Origin: Kribbella sindirgiensis
GTDB taxonomy: Bacteria; Actinomycetota; Actinomycetes; Propionibacteriales; Kribbellaceae
Direction of reading: 5' to 3'
Assembly (NCBI RefSeq): GCF_004331435.1
Contig: NZ_SJKA01000001.1
Location: forward strand, 124,001 to 188,000
Length of the DNA: 64,000 bases
The translations under genes were made by a program, and so were the position numbers. Below the pieces are notes generated by a model. That model was not told the origin of the DNA. It saw only the letters and a program-made list of their open reading frames with translations, and did not search any database. Below, one piece after another: positions 33,867-42,604 of the stretch (positions are counted from its first letter, which is position 1; each line of letters opens with the position of its first letter).

Positions 33867-34928
33867 CTACTTGCGCGCTCGCAGGGCCACCAGCTTCCCG
33901 CCGACGGCGAACAAACCGTCACGGACCGTGCAGAGCACCGGGTTCTCGGTCTGACCCAGGCGGCCGACGGCGCGGGAACGCTTCACCAGCTTGGTCGTCG
34001 CGGGCCGCCGTTCGGCGTCGTACGCCGTCAGCGCCGCCCGCAGCTCGCCCGTCCGCCCGAGGTGCCGCACCAGCGCGCCCGCGTCCTCGATCGCGGAGCA
34101 GGCGCCGCGGCCGAGGTTCGGCGTCATCGCGTGTGCCGCGTCGCCGAGTAGCACGATCCGCCCCTGCGCGAACGGCACCAGCGGCAATGTCAGGTCGTAG
34201 ATGTCGTTCTGCAGGATCTTCTCGGTACCCGCGATCAGCCGCGGCAGCGGATCGTGCCAGCTCTCGAACACGGTCGGCTCGCTCGTCGCACCGGCCGGCT
34301 GGTTCGCGGTCGCGTACCAGTAGTACCGCCCGTCGATCAGCCGCGCGAACCCGAACAGTTGCCCACGGCCCCAAGTCTCGCCGCCGCCGTCGTCGAGGTC
34401 CACATCCGCGATCCCGCGGTACCCCGTGAAGCCGGAGTACCGAGGCCCCGCGTAGTGCGGATACATCGATCCCCGTACCGCACTCCGGATCCCGTCCGCG
34501 GCCACCAGCAGGTCCGCCCGCAGCTCACCGTTGACCGTGACCCCGTCCGCGTCCTGCGTGACCGTCCGTACGTCGTACCCGGTCCGGACCGTCACCGCCG
34601 GACCGAACTCGGCCGTGACCAGGTCGTGGAGCTGGGCGCGATGGATCATCACCGGGAGCTCCATGCCGAGGTCGGCCGCGCTGACCACCCAGCGACCGTC
34701 GGGCTTGCGCATCCCGGCCGGCTTGGACTGCACCGACGCCTTCTCGACGCCCTTGACCCCGAGCTCCTCGAGTACGGCGACCGCCGCCGGCCAGACCGAG
34801 ATACCGGCCCCTACCTCACCAAGCTCCGGAGCACGCTCCAGGACTGTGACCTGCCAGCCGCGCCGTTGCAGCGCGACAGCGGCCGTGACCCCTCCAATAC
34901 CCGCCCCGACCACGATCGCCGTACTCAT
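33867..34928 (-). CDS. FAD-dependent aromatic-ring monooxygenase (UbiH/salicylate hydroxylase-like)
   Basis: 353 aa. Rossmann motif VVGAGIGGVTAAVALQRRG (~6-24) binds the FAD ADP part; the DG motif is LLVAADGIRSAVRG (~145), and GDAAHAMTPNLGRGACSAIEDA (core GDAAHAMTP, ~270) binds the flavin ribityl. The pattern is group A flavoprotein hydroxylase. The substrate is probably an aromatic or polyketide-like compound. Divergent from a TetR-type gene across a palindrome that covers the shared promoter, which suggests effector-controlled expression. Confidence 0.9.
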   Translation of the reverse strand: MSTAIVVGAGIGGVTAAVALQRRGWQVTVLERAPELGEVGAGISVWPAAVAVLEELGVKGVEKASVQSKPAGMRKPDGRWVVSAADLGMELPVMIHRAQLHDLVTAEFGPAVTVRTGYDVRTVTQDADGVTVNGELRADLLVAADGIRSAVRGSMYPHYAGPRYSGFTGYRGIADVDLDDGGGETWGRGQLFGFARLIDGRYYWYATANQPAGATSEPTVFESWHDPLPRLIAGTEKILQNDIYDLTLPLVPFAQGRIVLLGDAAHAMTPNLGRGACSAIEDAGALVRHLGRTGELRAALTAYDAERRPATTKLVKRSRAVGRLGQTENPVLCTVRDGLFAVGGKLVALRARK

Positions 34929-34935
34929 GACCTTG

Positions 34936-34953
34936 ACTCTACATCTGTAGAGT
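34936..34953. promoter_or_regulatory. TetR-type palindromic operator in divergent promoter
   Basis: A perfect 18-bp palindrome, ACTCTACA-TC-TGTAGAGT, lies 8 bp upstream of the monooxygenase ATG (34928) and 29 bp upstream of the regulator GTG (34982). On the minus strand TAGAGT could serve as the monooxygenase -10; on the plus strand TTGACT at 34933-34938 fits a -35. A dimer bound here would silence both genes. Confidence 0.8.
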
Positions 34954-34981
34954 TCGGTTGGGAAGTGCGAGACTGGGCGAC

Positions 34982-35560
34982 GTGACGAAGCGAGTTCCGC
35001 GGGGTGCGGATCGGCAGGAGGCCATCGCTGACGCGGCGATCCATCTCGTCGCGACTCGCGGGCTGCGCGGGCTGACGCACCGCGCCGTCGACACCGAGGC
35101 AGGGCTGCCGCCGGGCTCCACGTCGTACTACCTGCGGACGCGGAACGCCCTGCTCACCGCCTGCGTGCACCGGATGCTCACCCGGGACGTGGCCGGGATG
35201 CCGCCGCCCGGGGCGGATCCGGTCGAGCTGATGGTGGCGATGACGGCGGGACTCGCGCAGGACCGGCCGGACGATCTGGTCGCGCGGTACGAGTTGTCGC
35301 TCGAGGCGAGCCGTCAGCCGGAGCTGCGGGCCGCGATCGTCGACGGCGGGCGGCAGTTGCGCGCGATGCTCGCGCAGTTGCTCGCCGGGCTCGGCGTACC
35401 GGATCCGGAGGCGGCCGCGTGGCCGGTCGCCGCGATGCTGGACGGGCTGATGTACGACCGGGTCGCCGGGACCGGGACAACGCTCTCACCAGAAGCGTTC
35501 GAGGCCGCCGTACGACGCTCCGTCACGGCGCTGATCGCCGGACTCAGAGACGGTCCGTGA
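34982..35560 (+). CDS. TetR family transcriptional regulator
   Basis: 192 aa from GTG 34982 (MTKRVPRGADRQ). The N-terminal helix-turn-helix is at ~14-55 (AIHLVATRGLRGLTHRAVD, PPGSTSYYLRTRNALL), with an all-helical ligand domain behind it. The short GSTSYY recognition part is typical of TetR proteins controlling catabolic or efflux genes. Probably binds 34936-34953 to control the divergent monooxygenase. Its 3' end overlaps the convergent membrane-protein gene by 17 bp. Confidence 0.92.
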   Translation: MTKRVPRGADRQEAIADAAIHLVATRGLRGLTHRAVDTEAGLPPGSTSYYLRTRNALLTACVHRMLTRDVAGMPPPGADPVELMVAMTAGLAQDRPDDLVARYELSLEASRQPELRAAIVDGGRQLRAMLAQLLAGLGVPDPEAAAWPVAAMLDGLMYDRVAGTGTTLSPEAFEAAVRRSVTALIAGLRDGP

Positions 35561-35966
35561 CCGTGACGAAGGTGAAATAGCCGACGCCGAGCAGCATGCC
35601 CACGTGGCCGAGGACGGACAGGCCGGCGCCGGAACCCCAGGCGTCACTCTGCGCATCCTCGGAGTGCTTGCCGGCACTCGGCAGCCAACGGGCCAGAAGC
35701 AACAATCCGATGACCGTCAGCAACCACCAGCCGGCCAGCATGACCAGGGCGATCTCCCGCCGACCGGTGACCAGGGCAACGACCCAGCCGATCAGCGTGA
35801 TCACTCCGACCACGGTGTGCAGTCGCAACAGCGTTGCGGAGTACCCGTGCCGGCCCGCGCCGTGACCGGTGCCGTCGACAACAGTCCCACCGAGCCGGAC
35901 GCGCGTGATCAGTACGACGACCGCCCCGAGCGCGGTCAGGAACCAGGTGACGTTCGACCATTCCAC
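35544..35966 (-). CDS. four-helix membrane protein, hypothetical
   Basis: 140 aa from GTG 35966 (GGAACGGGGAC upstream), preferred over ATG 36005 because the extra residues (VGWGRNG) look non-coding. Four hydrophobic segments at ~6-24, ~46-66, ~72-95 and ~118-138. A histidine in RLHTVVGVITLIGW and another in LGHVGMLLG could be structural or bind a cofactor; no named family is recognised. Convergent with the TetR gene. Confidence 0.7.
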   Translation of the reverse strand: MEWSNVTWFLTALGAVVVLITRVRLGGTVVDGTGHGAGRHGYSATLLRLHTVVGVITLIGWVVALVTGRREIALVMLAGWWLLTVIGLLLLARWLPSAGKHSEDAQSDAWGSGAGLSVLGHVGMLLGVGYFTFVTVTDRL

Positions 35967-36105
35967 GTCCCCGTTCCTACCCCACCCCACGCCCCGGCGA
36001 ACCATTCCGCGTGTCGTTCCACGCTTGACGGTCGTCCAGAAACCGCGCCCGGCGGGCCGAGTGTCCGCTCAACGCCCGCCGGGCTGCCTTGATTCAGGCG
36101 AGGGG

Positions 36106-36486
36106 TCAACTGGTGCGGGTCTGCCCCGGGACCTGCTGCGTCCCATTTCCCTGGCCCTGCTGGGTTCTCTGCCCTTGACCCTGGCCCGGGAGTGTGCCCT
36201 GCCCTTGCCCGTTGCCCTGCTGGAACCCACCAGGGAAGCCGCGGCCGCCGCCGAACTGACCCTGCTGGTTGCTGGTGCCGTCCCACGAGTGCCCGACCGC
36301 CATGCCACCGAGGAACGCCAGCACAGCAACGATCGAACCGGCGCCGGCCAGCATCAGATTGCTGGGCCGCCCACCACCCTTCGTACCCTCCGTCTCCTGA
36401 GCCGGCGGTGCGGGTGGTGCGGCCGGGTTGTTCTGGGCGGCCTTGGCCGCCTGGAACTGGGCTTCTGCGGACTGTGTCATCTTCAT
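36106..36486 (-). CDS. single-pass membrane protein with Gly/Gln-rich tail
   Basis: 126 aa. An Ala/Pro-rich N-terminus (QFQAAKAAQNNPAAPPAPPA) is followed by one membrane helix (~46-64) and a low-complexity tail of Gly, Gln and Asn repeats (QGQGQGQ, QQGQGNGTQQ). The start ATG 36486 overlaps the stop of the 670-aa glycosyltransferase by 4 nt, so it is probably a small partner of that enzyme, whose own C-terminus is also Gly-rich. Function unknown. Confidence 0.75.
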   Translation of the reverse strand: MKMTQSAEAQFQAAKAAQNNPAAPPAPPAQETEGTKGGGRPSNLMLAGAGSIVAVLAFLGGMAVGHSWDGTSNQQGQFGGGRGFPGGFQQGNGQGQGTLPGQGQGQRTQQGQGNGTQQVPGQTRTS

Positions 36487-38495
36487 GCTCCTGTTCCGGT
36501 GGAAAGGTCGTAGACGGTGGTGCTGCCGACGGTCTGGGACTGGAAGTTCTCACTGACCCAGGTGGCGATCTCACTGGAGCTGCCGTTCCGGCCGCCCATC
36601 ATCCCGCCGCCGCCACTCCCGACGAAGTAGTGGACCTTGCCCTGGGCAACCAATTCCTTGAACTCCTCGAGCGACGGCGCCGGGTCGGTCCCGTTGAACC
36701 CGCCGATCGCCATGATCGGTACGCCGGACGCGATCTGCATCGGCGCGGCGCCGTTCGCGGTGACCGCGGCCGCCGCCCAGGTGTACCCCTTGGCGCCGTT
36801 CTGCAGCAGCGTGATCAGCTCACTCGACACCCCGCTGATCCCACCACCGCCGAGGAACCCGCCGACACCGCCGGTACCACCCGTACCCCGCCCGGTCGTG
36901 CCGCCGGTCTGACCGGGCGGCGCACCCATCTGACCGCCACCAGGTCCGCCGCCGCGCATCCCACCGCCGCCCATACCGCCACCCATGCCGCCGGCTCCCG
37001 AAGGACCCGCGGACGGCAGCGCTCCGGTGTGTGCGGAGTTGATCGTCGCCACGGAGTACGCCGTCGGCCCGGTCAGGGCGCTGACCGCCAGCAGAGCCGC
37101 CGCGAACATCCCGGCCCGGCGAGCCGTCGTACGGTGCAGCTTCAGCTCCGGCAGCAGCATCAGCGCACCCGCGCCGGCCACGCCGGTGATCAGCACGACC
37201 CACCGGATCCAGGGATGCCAGGTCGGCGTCTGGTTCAGCAGCGCGAAGCTCCACCCGGCCGTCAGCAGGATCCCGCCGGCCAAAGTTGTCCGCGGCAACC
37301 ATTCCGTACGCCGCTTCCAGAGCACCGCCATCGCCGCACCGATCAACGCACCGATGGCCGGCGCCAGCGCGATCATGTAGTAGCTGTGGATGATTCCCTG
37401 CATGTAGCTGAACACCAGACCGGTACCGAGCAACCACCCACCCCACAGCAGCACGAATGCGCGCTTCCGATCCGTCCGCGGAGCCTTGCCCGCAGCAACC
37501 ACCAGTACGACGGTGGCGAGCAGCGCAGCCGGAAGCAACCACGCGATCTGCGACGCGAACTCGCCACCGAACAGTCGCTGTACGCCGGCCGCGCCGCCCC
37601 ACATGCCACCGCCGCCGTTGCCGCCACCTCCGCCGCCGACCGAGCCGGTCTCGTTGCCGTTGAGCCGGCCCAGGCCGTTGTAGCCGAGCGTCAGCTCGAG
37701 GATGCTGTTGTTCTGGGAGCCGCCGATGTAGGGCCGCGCCGAAGCAGGCATCAGCTCGACGATCGCGATCCACCAGCCGGCGCTCACGATCAGCGAGACG
37801 GTCGCCAGCCCCAGGTGCAGGAGACGCTTCCCCAGCGCCGGCTTCCCGGCGACCAGGTACGCGATCCCGAACGCCGGCAGGATCAGGAACGCCTGCAACA
37901 TCTTCGTCAGGAATCCGAATCCGACCAGGGCCCCGGCGAGGATCATCCAGCGCGCCGAGTACTTCACAGAGTCGATCGCCCGCGTCACCGCCCACGCGCC
38001 GGCGCAGAGCAGCAGGACCAGCAGCGCGTCCGGGTTGTTGAACCGGAACATGAGGACGGCAACCGGCGTCAGCGCGAGGATCGCTCCGGCCAGTAGTCCG
38101 GCGTTCGCGGAGAACCAGCGCCGTACGGACACGTAGACGAAGCCGACGCTCGCGACGCCCATCAGCGCCTCGGGGATCAGCATGCTCCAGGTGTTGAAGC
38201 CGAAGATCCGCCCGGACAGGCCCATCACCCACAGCGCGGCGGGGGTCTTGTCGACGGTGATGAAGCTGGAGGAGTCGAACGACCCGAAGAACCAGGCCTT
38301 CCAGCTCGTCGACCCGGCCTGTACCGCGGCGGCGTAGTACTCGTTCGCGTAGCCGTTCTTGGACAGGCCCCACAGGTACGCGATCGCGGTCAGCGCCAGC
38401 AGCCCGCCGTACAGGACCTTGTCCTTTCCGAGCGTGTACTGCGTGCTGATCGCGCGAGGTCTGGTGACCTCGACGGGATCGGTGAGTGTTGCCAT
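36483..38495 (-). CDS. ArnT/PMT-like membrane glycosyltransferase with Gly-rich insert
   Basis: 670 aa. About twelve membrane segments. The first extracytoplasmic loop has NGYANEYYAAAVQAG (~47-61) and FITVDKTPAALWVMG (~79-93), as in GT39/GT83 (PMT/ArnT) enzymes that move a sugar or sugar-like group from a polyprenyl-phosphate to an acceptor outside the cell. A long Gly/Met-rich stretch (~485-550, GGMGGGMGGGGMRGGG) precedes a C-terminal ~100-aa soluble domain (LITLLQNGAKGYTWAAA). Probably uses the polyprenyl-P-sugar made by the adjacent GT2 enzyme. Stop overlaps the small membrane-protein gene. Confidence 0.87.
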   Translation of the reverse strand: MATLTDPVEVTRPRAISTQYTLGKDKVLYGGLLALTAIAYLWGLSKNGYANEYYAAAVQAGSTSWKAWFFGSFDSSSFITVDKTPAALWVMGLSGRIFGFNTWSMLIPEALMGVASVGFVYVSVRRWFSANAGLLAGAILALTPVAVLMFRFNNPDALLVLLLCAGAWAVTRAIDSVKYSARWMILAGALVGFGFLTKMLQAFLILPAFGIAYLVAGKPALGKRLLHLGLATVSLIVSAGWWIAIVELMPASARPYIGGSQNNSILELTLGYNGLGRLNGNETGSVGGGGGGNGGGGMWGGAAGVQRLFGGEFASQIAWLLPAALLATVVLVVAAGKAPRTDRKRAFVLLWGGWLLGTGLVFSYMQGIIHSYYMIALAPAIGALIGAAMAVLWKRRTEWLPRTTLAGGILLTAGWSFALLNQTPTWHPWIRWVVLITGVAGAGALMLLPELKLHRTTARRAGMFAAALLAVSALTGPTAYSVATINSAHTGALPSAGPSGAGGMGGGMGGGGMRGGGPGGGQMGAPPGQTGGTTGRGTGGTGGVGGFLGGGGISGVSSELITLLQNGAKGYTWAAAAVTANGAAPMQIASGVPIMAIGGFNGTDPAPSLEEFKELVAQGKVHYFVGSGGGGMMGGRNGSSSEIATWVSENFQSQTVGSTTVYDLSTGTGA

Positions 38496-38496
38496 G

Positions 38497-39717
38497 TCAG
38501 TTGCTCCGGGTGTTTTCGAGAACCGCCGGGGGTTCGAAGGTCGGGATGGTGGGTGCGTCGTCGTCGAAGACCCAGGCCTGGAAGAGGCTGAACCGAACGA
38601 CGGTCGCCGCGAGGTTCGCGATGGTCAGGACCGTGATCTCGACCGCCTGGTGCGGGGCGGAGACCGCGGTGTGCAGCAGCCAGAGCGACGCCGCGGTCAG
38701 GCTCCAGCCGATCCCGAAGGTGACCAGGCCGCGCAGATGATGCCGCCAGCGGCCTTCCACACCGCGCACTCCGAACGTGATCCGCCGGTTGAGCGCGGTG
38801 TTGCCGACCGCGGTGATCAGCAGCGCCAGCAGGTTCGCCACCTGGGCCGGCATGCCTTGGCGCAGCACGAGATACAGCAGCGCGTACGCCGCCGTACTCA
38901 GCACGCCGACGGCGCAAAAGCGCAGTACCCGGGCGGCCATCGCGGTCCGCGGATCGAGGATCTGCGGCCGGCCGTACTTCTGCCGGATCGGCTCCAGGTC
39001 GACGCGGCTGCGCATCAGTCGGGCGATCCCCCGCAGGTCCTCGCCCACCGTCTTCGCGATCGCGACCCGGGAGTCCAGGTCGTCGACCCAGTCCACCGGG
39101 ACCTCATGGATCCGCAGCCCGGCCTGCTCCGCGAGCACCAGCAACTCGGTGTCGAAGAACCAGCTGGTGTCCTCGACCAGCGGCAGCAGCTCGCGCGCCA
39201 CATCGGCCCGGATCGCCTTGAAGCCGCACTGCGCGTCGGAGAAGTGCGCGCTCAGTGTTGCCCGCAGCAACAGGTTGTACGAGCGCGAGATGAACTCCCG
39301 CTTCGGCCGCCGGACCACCCGGGAGCTCTTCGCCAACCGGGTGCCGATGGCAACGTCACTGTGCCCGGCGAGCAACGGCGCGACCAGCGGCAGCAACGCG
39401 TTCAGGTTGGTGGAAAGGTCGACGTCCATGTAGGCGAGCACCTCGGCGGTGCTGGCGGACCAGACCTGCTTCAGCGCGCGGCCGCGCCCGGACTGCTCGA
39501 GCCGGACCACTCGGACCCCGGGCAGCTCGGCGGCGAGCAGCGTGGCGATCTCATATGTCGCGTCCGTACTTCCGTTGTCCGCGACGCAGACCTCGGCCGG
39601 AAACGGGAAAGCGGTGTCGAGGAACTCCCGCAGCCGTCTGATGTTCGGTCCGAGGTCGTTTTCCTCGTTCTTGACGGGTACGACGATCTCGACCCGAGGA
39701 TGACCTGGAATCTGCAT
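38497..39717 (-). CDS. GT2 polyprenyl-phosphate glycosyltransferase fused to GtrA-like membrane domain
   Basis: 406 aa. Residues ~1-245 form a GT2 domain of the dolichol-phosphate mannosyl/glucosyl synthase type: VEIVVPVKNEENDLGPNIRR, ADNGSTDATYE, and the metal-binding YMDVDLSTN (~94-102). Residues ~265-385 hold four helices of a GtrA-like flippase domain. Such fusions make and flip polyprenyl-P-sugar. The stop lies 1 bp before the start of the 670-aa glycosyltransferase, so the two form a donor-synthesis and transfer pair. Confidence 0.92.
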   Translation of the reverse strand: MQIPGHPRVEIVVPVKNEENDLGPNIRRLREFLDTAFPFPAEVCVADNGSTDATYEIATLLAAELPGVRVVRLEQSGRGRALKQVWSASTAEVLAYMDVDLSTNLNALLPLVAPLLAGHSDVAIGTRLAKSSRVVRRPKREFISRSYNLLLRATLSAHFSDAQCGFKAIRADVARELLPLVEDTSWFFDTELLVLAEQAGLRIHEVPVDWVDDLDSRVAIAKTVGEDLRGIARLMRSRVDLEPIRQKYGRPQILDPRTAMAARVLRFCAVGVLSTAAYALLYLVLRQGMPAQVANLLALLITAVGNTALNRRITFGVRGVEGRWRHHLRGLVTFGIGWSLTAASLWLLHTAVSAPHQAVEITVLTIANLAATVVRFSLFQAWVFDDDAPTIPTFEPPAVLENTRSN

Positions 39718-39780
39718 GTCACCGATGCTGTCCGGCGAACCTGAGTCAGCCCCTGCGCATGGCTGGCAGTTTCCTGGCAG

Positions 39781-40173
39781 TTACCGAGTGCGACGCAACC
39801 AGAGCAGGCCGAGCACCGGCAGCACCAGCGGCACGAAGCCGTACCCCTGGCCGAAGTGCGACCACACGGTCGCGTCCGGGAAGTCGTCCGGTACGGCGTA
39901 ACTGAAGGCGCCGATCCCGATCACGCCGGCCAGCTCGATCGCGATCGCGACGGTGGCGACCTTGCGCGACACCACGGTCGCCTTCGCCAGCGCGAACGTC
40001 GCGGCGCAATAGATGACCGCGGCAACGGCCGACAACAGGTACGCGATCGGGGCGTCGCCAAACTTCGTCGCGATCTGGACGCCGGCCCGCGCGGTGGCGG
40101 CCAGCGCGAACACGCCGTACACCGCGATCAGGATCCGTCCGGGCCCGTGTTTCGTGGCCGCCGGATCGGTCAT
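39781..40173 (-). CDS. small polytopic membrane protein
   Basis: 130 aa, four hydrophobic segments: ~14-30, ~44-62, ~70-90 and ~105-125. It has a basic C-terminus (WLRRTR). The start ATG 40173 lies 1 bp after the stop of the 118-aa membrane protein gene (40175), so the two act as a pair. Small two-gene membrane sets like this accompany purB in many actinobacteria as far as I recall, but no function is assigned. Confidence 0.75.
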   Translation of the reverse strand: MTDPAATKHGPGRILIAVYGVFALAATARAGVQIATKFGDAPIAYLLSAVAAVIYCAATFALAKATVVSRKVATVAIAIELAGVIGIGAFSYAVPDDFPDATVWSHFGQGYGFVPLVLPVLGLLWLRRTR

Positions 40174-40174
40174 T

Positions 40175-40531
40175 TCAGACCGCCCACAGGTCGTGCAGCC
40201 GCAGCTCGAGGATCGGGATCACCAGACAGGCGACAGCCAGCGCACCGGCACCCCAGCGGCTGCTCTCGGCCAGCGCCCAGAACGCCCCGATCGGCAGGAT
40301 GATCAGCGACCCGACCAGGTACCCGACGAAGAACGGACCGGACACGTCGCGCTCGGTCCCGCTCAACTGCACGATGCCCACGACGAGCTGAGCGAGCAGC
40401 GCGACCTCGACGACGCCGACCGCGCCGAGCACGGGCCAGTCGATCCGCTTGTCCCGCGCCGCCAGCACGACGGCGTACACCATCGCCAGCAGCGCCAGCG
40501 CGACGAGAAACCAGGTGAGCGGTGCGAACAC
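40175..40531 (-). CDS. small polytopic membrane protein
   Basis: 118 aa from GTG 40531. Four hydrophobic segments: ~5-23, ~33-53, ~67-88 and ~93-112. A conserved-looking charged loop GTERDVSGPFF lies between helices 2 and 3. It sits 3 bp after the purB stop on the same strand, and its stop is 1 bp from the next membrane-protein start. Co-transcription with purB is likely; the biochemical role is unknown. Confidence 0.75.
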   Translation of the reverse strand: MFAPLTWFLVALALLAMVYAVVLAARDKRIDWPVLGAVGVVEVALLAQLVVGIVQLSGTERDVSGPFFVGYLVGSLIILPIGAFWALAESSRWGAGALAVACLVIPILELRLHDLWAV

Positions 40532-40534
40532 GGG

Positions 40535-41962
40535 TTAGAGGATGTCACCCGGGGTGTAGGCGGCTGCTTCCGGGTGGCGCTTGGCGAGTTCGTCGATCTT
40601 GGCGACGACCGCGGCGACCTGGGCGACGGCCGCGCCGGTGAAGGACAGCGGCTCGCCGACGATGCCGACGATCTGCTCCTCGGTGAGGCCGAGACGGCCG
40701 TCGGCGCCGAGGCGGTGGAACAGGTCGTTCGCCGCGAGACCCTTGCGCAGGTCGAGCGCGGTGGCGACCGCGTGCTCCTTGATCACCTCGTGCGCGGTCT
40801 CCCGGCCGACACCGTTCTTCACCGCGGCCATCAGCACCTTGGTCGTGGTCAGGAACGGCAGGTACCGCTCGAGTTCACGCGCCACGACCGCCGGGTACAC
40901 CCCGAACTCGTCCAGGACGGTCAGGAACGTCTCGAACAGCCCGTCGAGCGCGAAGAACGCGTCCGGCAGCGCGACCCGCCGTACGACGGAGCAGAAGACG
41001 TCGCCCTCGTTCCACTGGTTGCCGGCCAGCTCACCGGCCATCGACGCGTACCCGCGGAGGATCACCGCGAGACCGTTGACCCGCTCGCAGGACCGGGTGT
41101 TCATCTTGTGCGGCATCGCCGAGGAGCCGACCTGGCCCTCCTTGAAGCCTTCGGTGACCAGCTCGTGGCCGGCCATCAGCCGGATCGTGGTCGCCAGGCT
41201 CGACGGCCCCGCGGCCAGCTGCACCAGCGCGGACACGACCTCGTAGTCGAGCGACCGCGGATACACCTGGCCGACGCTCGTCAGCGTGTGGCTGAACCCG
41301 AGGTGCTGGGCGATGTCCTGCTCCAGCTCCTCCAGCTTGGCCGGGTCACCGCCGAACAGGTCCAGCATGTCCTGCGACGTCCCCACCGGGCCCTTGACGC
41401 CACGCAGCGGGTACCGCTCGATCAGCTCCTCGATCCGGGCGACCGCGACCAGCAGCTCGTCGGCGGCCGACGCGAACCGCTTGCCGAGCGTGGTCGCCTG
41501 CGCGGCCACGTTGTGCGAGCGCCCGGTCAGCACCAGCGCCGCGTGGTCGGCCGCCAGCTGGCCGAGCCGTACGGCGGTTGCCACCGCACGGTCCCGGACC
41601 AGTTCCAGGCCGGCGCGGATCTGGAGCTGCTCCACGTTCTCGGTCAGGTCACGACTCGTCATCCCCTTGTGGATGTGTTCGTGCCCGGCGAGTGCGCTGA
41701 ACTCCTCGATCCGCGCCTTCACGTCGTGTCGCGTGACCCGCTCGCGGTCCGCGATCGACGCCAGGTCGACCTGGTCGACCACTCGTTCGTAGTCCTCGAC
41801 GACCCCGTCCGGAACCGCGACCCCGAGCCGGCTCTGGGCCTTCAGTACGGCGACCCAGAGCTTCCGCTCGAGCACGATCTTGTGCTCCGGTGACCACAGC
41901 TCCGCCATCGAGAGACTGGCGTAGCGCGCGGCGAGAACATTGGGGATCCGGGGTTTGGTCAC
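40535..41962 (-). CDS. purB: adenylosuccinate lyase PurB
   Basis: 475 aa from GTG 41962 (TKPRIPNVLAARYAS is the usual N-terminus); ATG 41971 would add three residues. The fumarase/aspartase-superfamily signature GSSAMPHKMNTR (~287-298) carries the catalytic loop Ser. His in KGMTSRDLTEN (~91-101) and RSHNVAAQ (~151) are also expected. It cleaves SAICAR to AICAR, and adenylosuccinate to AMP, both with loss of fumarate. Confidence 0.97.
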   Translation of the reverse strand: MTKPRIPNVLAARYASLSMAELWSPEHKIVLERKLWVAVLKAQSRLGVAVPDGVVEDYERVVDQVDLASIADRERVTRHDVKARIEEFSALAGHEHIHKGMTSRDLTENVEQLQIRAGLELVRDRAVATAVRLGQLAADHAALVLTGRSHNVAAQATTLGKRFASAADELLVAVARIEELIERYPLRGVKGPVGTSQDMLDLFGGDPAKLEELEQDIAQHLGFSHTLTSVGQVYPRSLDYEVVSALVQLAAGPSSLATTIRLMAGHELVTEGFKEGQVGSSAMPHKMNTRSCERVNGLAVILRGYASMAGELAGNQWNEGDVFCSVVRRVALPDAFFALDGLFETFLTVLDEFGVYPAVVARELERYLPFLTTTKVLMAAVKNGVGRETAHEVIKEHAVATALDLRKGLAANDLFHRLGADGRLGLTEEQIVGIVGEPLSFTGAAVAQVAAVVAKIDELAKRHPEAAAYTPGDIL

Positions 41963-41986
41963 GAACCCCATTCTCCCAGACGGCGA

Positions 41987-42604
41987 CTAGCTGACGGTCA
42001 CCAGACCGCAGAGCAGCGCACCGGAGAGCGTGCACACCCGGTACGAGCCGGCGGGCAGGCCCTTCGGCATCCCCAGCGTGTACGGGCCGGCGCTGGAGAA
42101 CGACGGGATCGCGATCCCCATCTCACCCGTCATCCGGATCGCGTACGGCGTGGTCGGGTCGCCGGGGATCTTCGCGACCAGCGTGTACAGCGACTTCTCC
42201 GGCTGGGACGCCGAGGCCAGCGAGAACGTCACCGCGCGGACCTGCTTGTCCGGGAACGTGGCGACGAACTGTCCGCCGGCGAGCGTGGTCACCGACTTCG
42301 CCGCCTTCAGCCCCAGCAGGCCGGCCTTCGGGAGCTTCGGCGCGGACGGCATCGTCGACACCTGCGGCGGAACGACGGCGGTCGTGGGCACCGGGCTCTC
42401 GGCCACGGGCGTGTTCGAGGCCGGACGGAGCGTCGGGACGATCGCGACAGCGCCGACCACAGCGGCGGCACCGATCACGGTCAGACCGGCGGTCCGGCGG
42501 CGCTTGCGGGTCTTGGCCGTGGTCAGAACGGAGTCGAAGTCTCCGGTCGACTCGGCGGCGCGGCGGTCGGCCAGCGCCTGCAGGTCCTCCTGCAGCTCAG
42601 GCAT
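41987..42604 (-). CDS. membrane-anchored partner of the sigma factor (possible anti-sigma)
   Basis: 205 aa from ATG 42604 (GAGGAG 8 bp upstream; GTG 42613 is also possible). A ~40-aa cytoplasmic N-terminus (MPELQEDLQALADRRAAES) is followed by basic KTRKRRR, one membrane helix (~43-60), a Pro/Thr-rich linker and a ~125-aa extracellular beta-rich domain (GPYTLGMPKGLPAGSYRVC). No zinc anti-sigma motif. It overlaps the sigma gene by 8 bp, which is the basis for linking them. Confidence 0.75.
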   Translation of the reverse strand: MPELQEDLQALADRRAAESTGDFDSVLTTAKTRKRRRTAGLTVIGAAAVVGAVAIVPTLRPASNTPVAESPVPTTAVVPPQVSTMPSAPKLPKAGLLGLKAAKSVTTLAGGQFVATFPDKQVRAVTFSLASASQPEKSLYTLVAKIPGDPTTPYAIRMTGEMGIAIPSFSSAGPYTLGMPKGLPAGSYRVCTLSGALLCGLVTVS

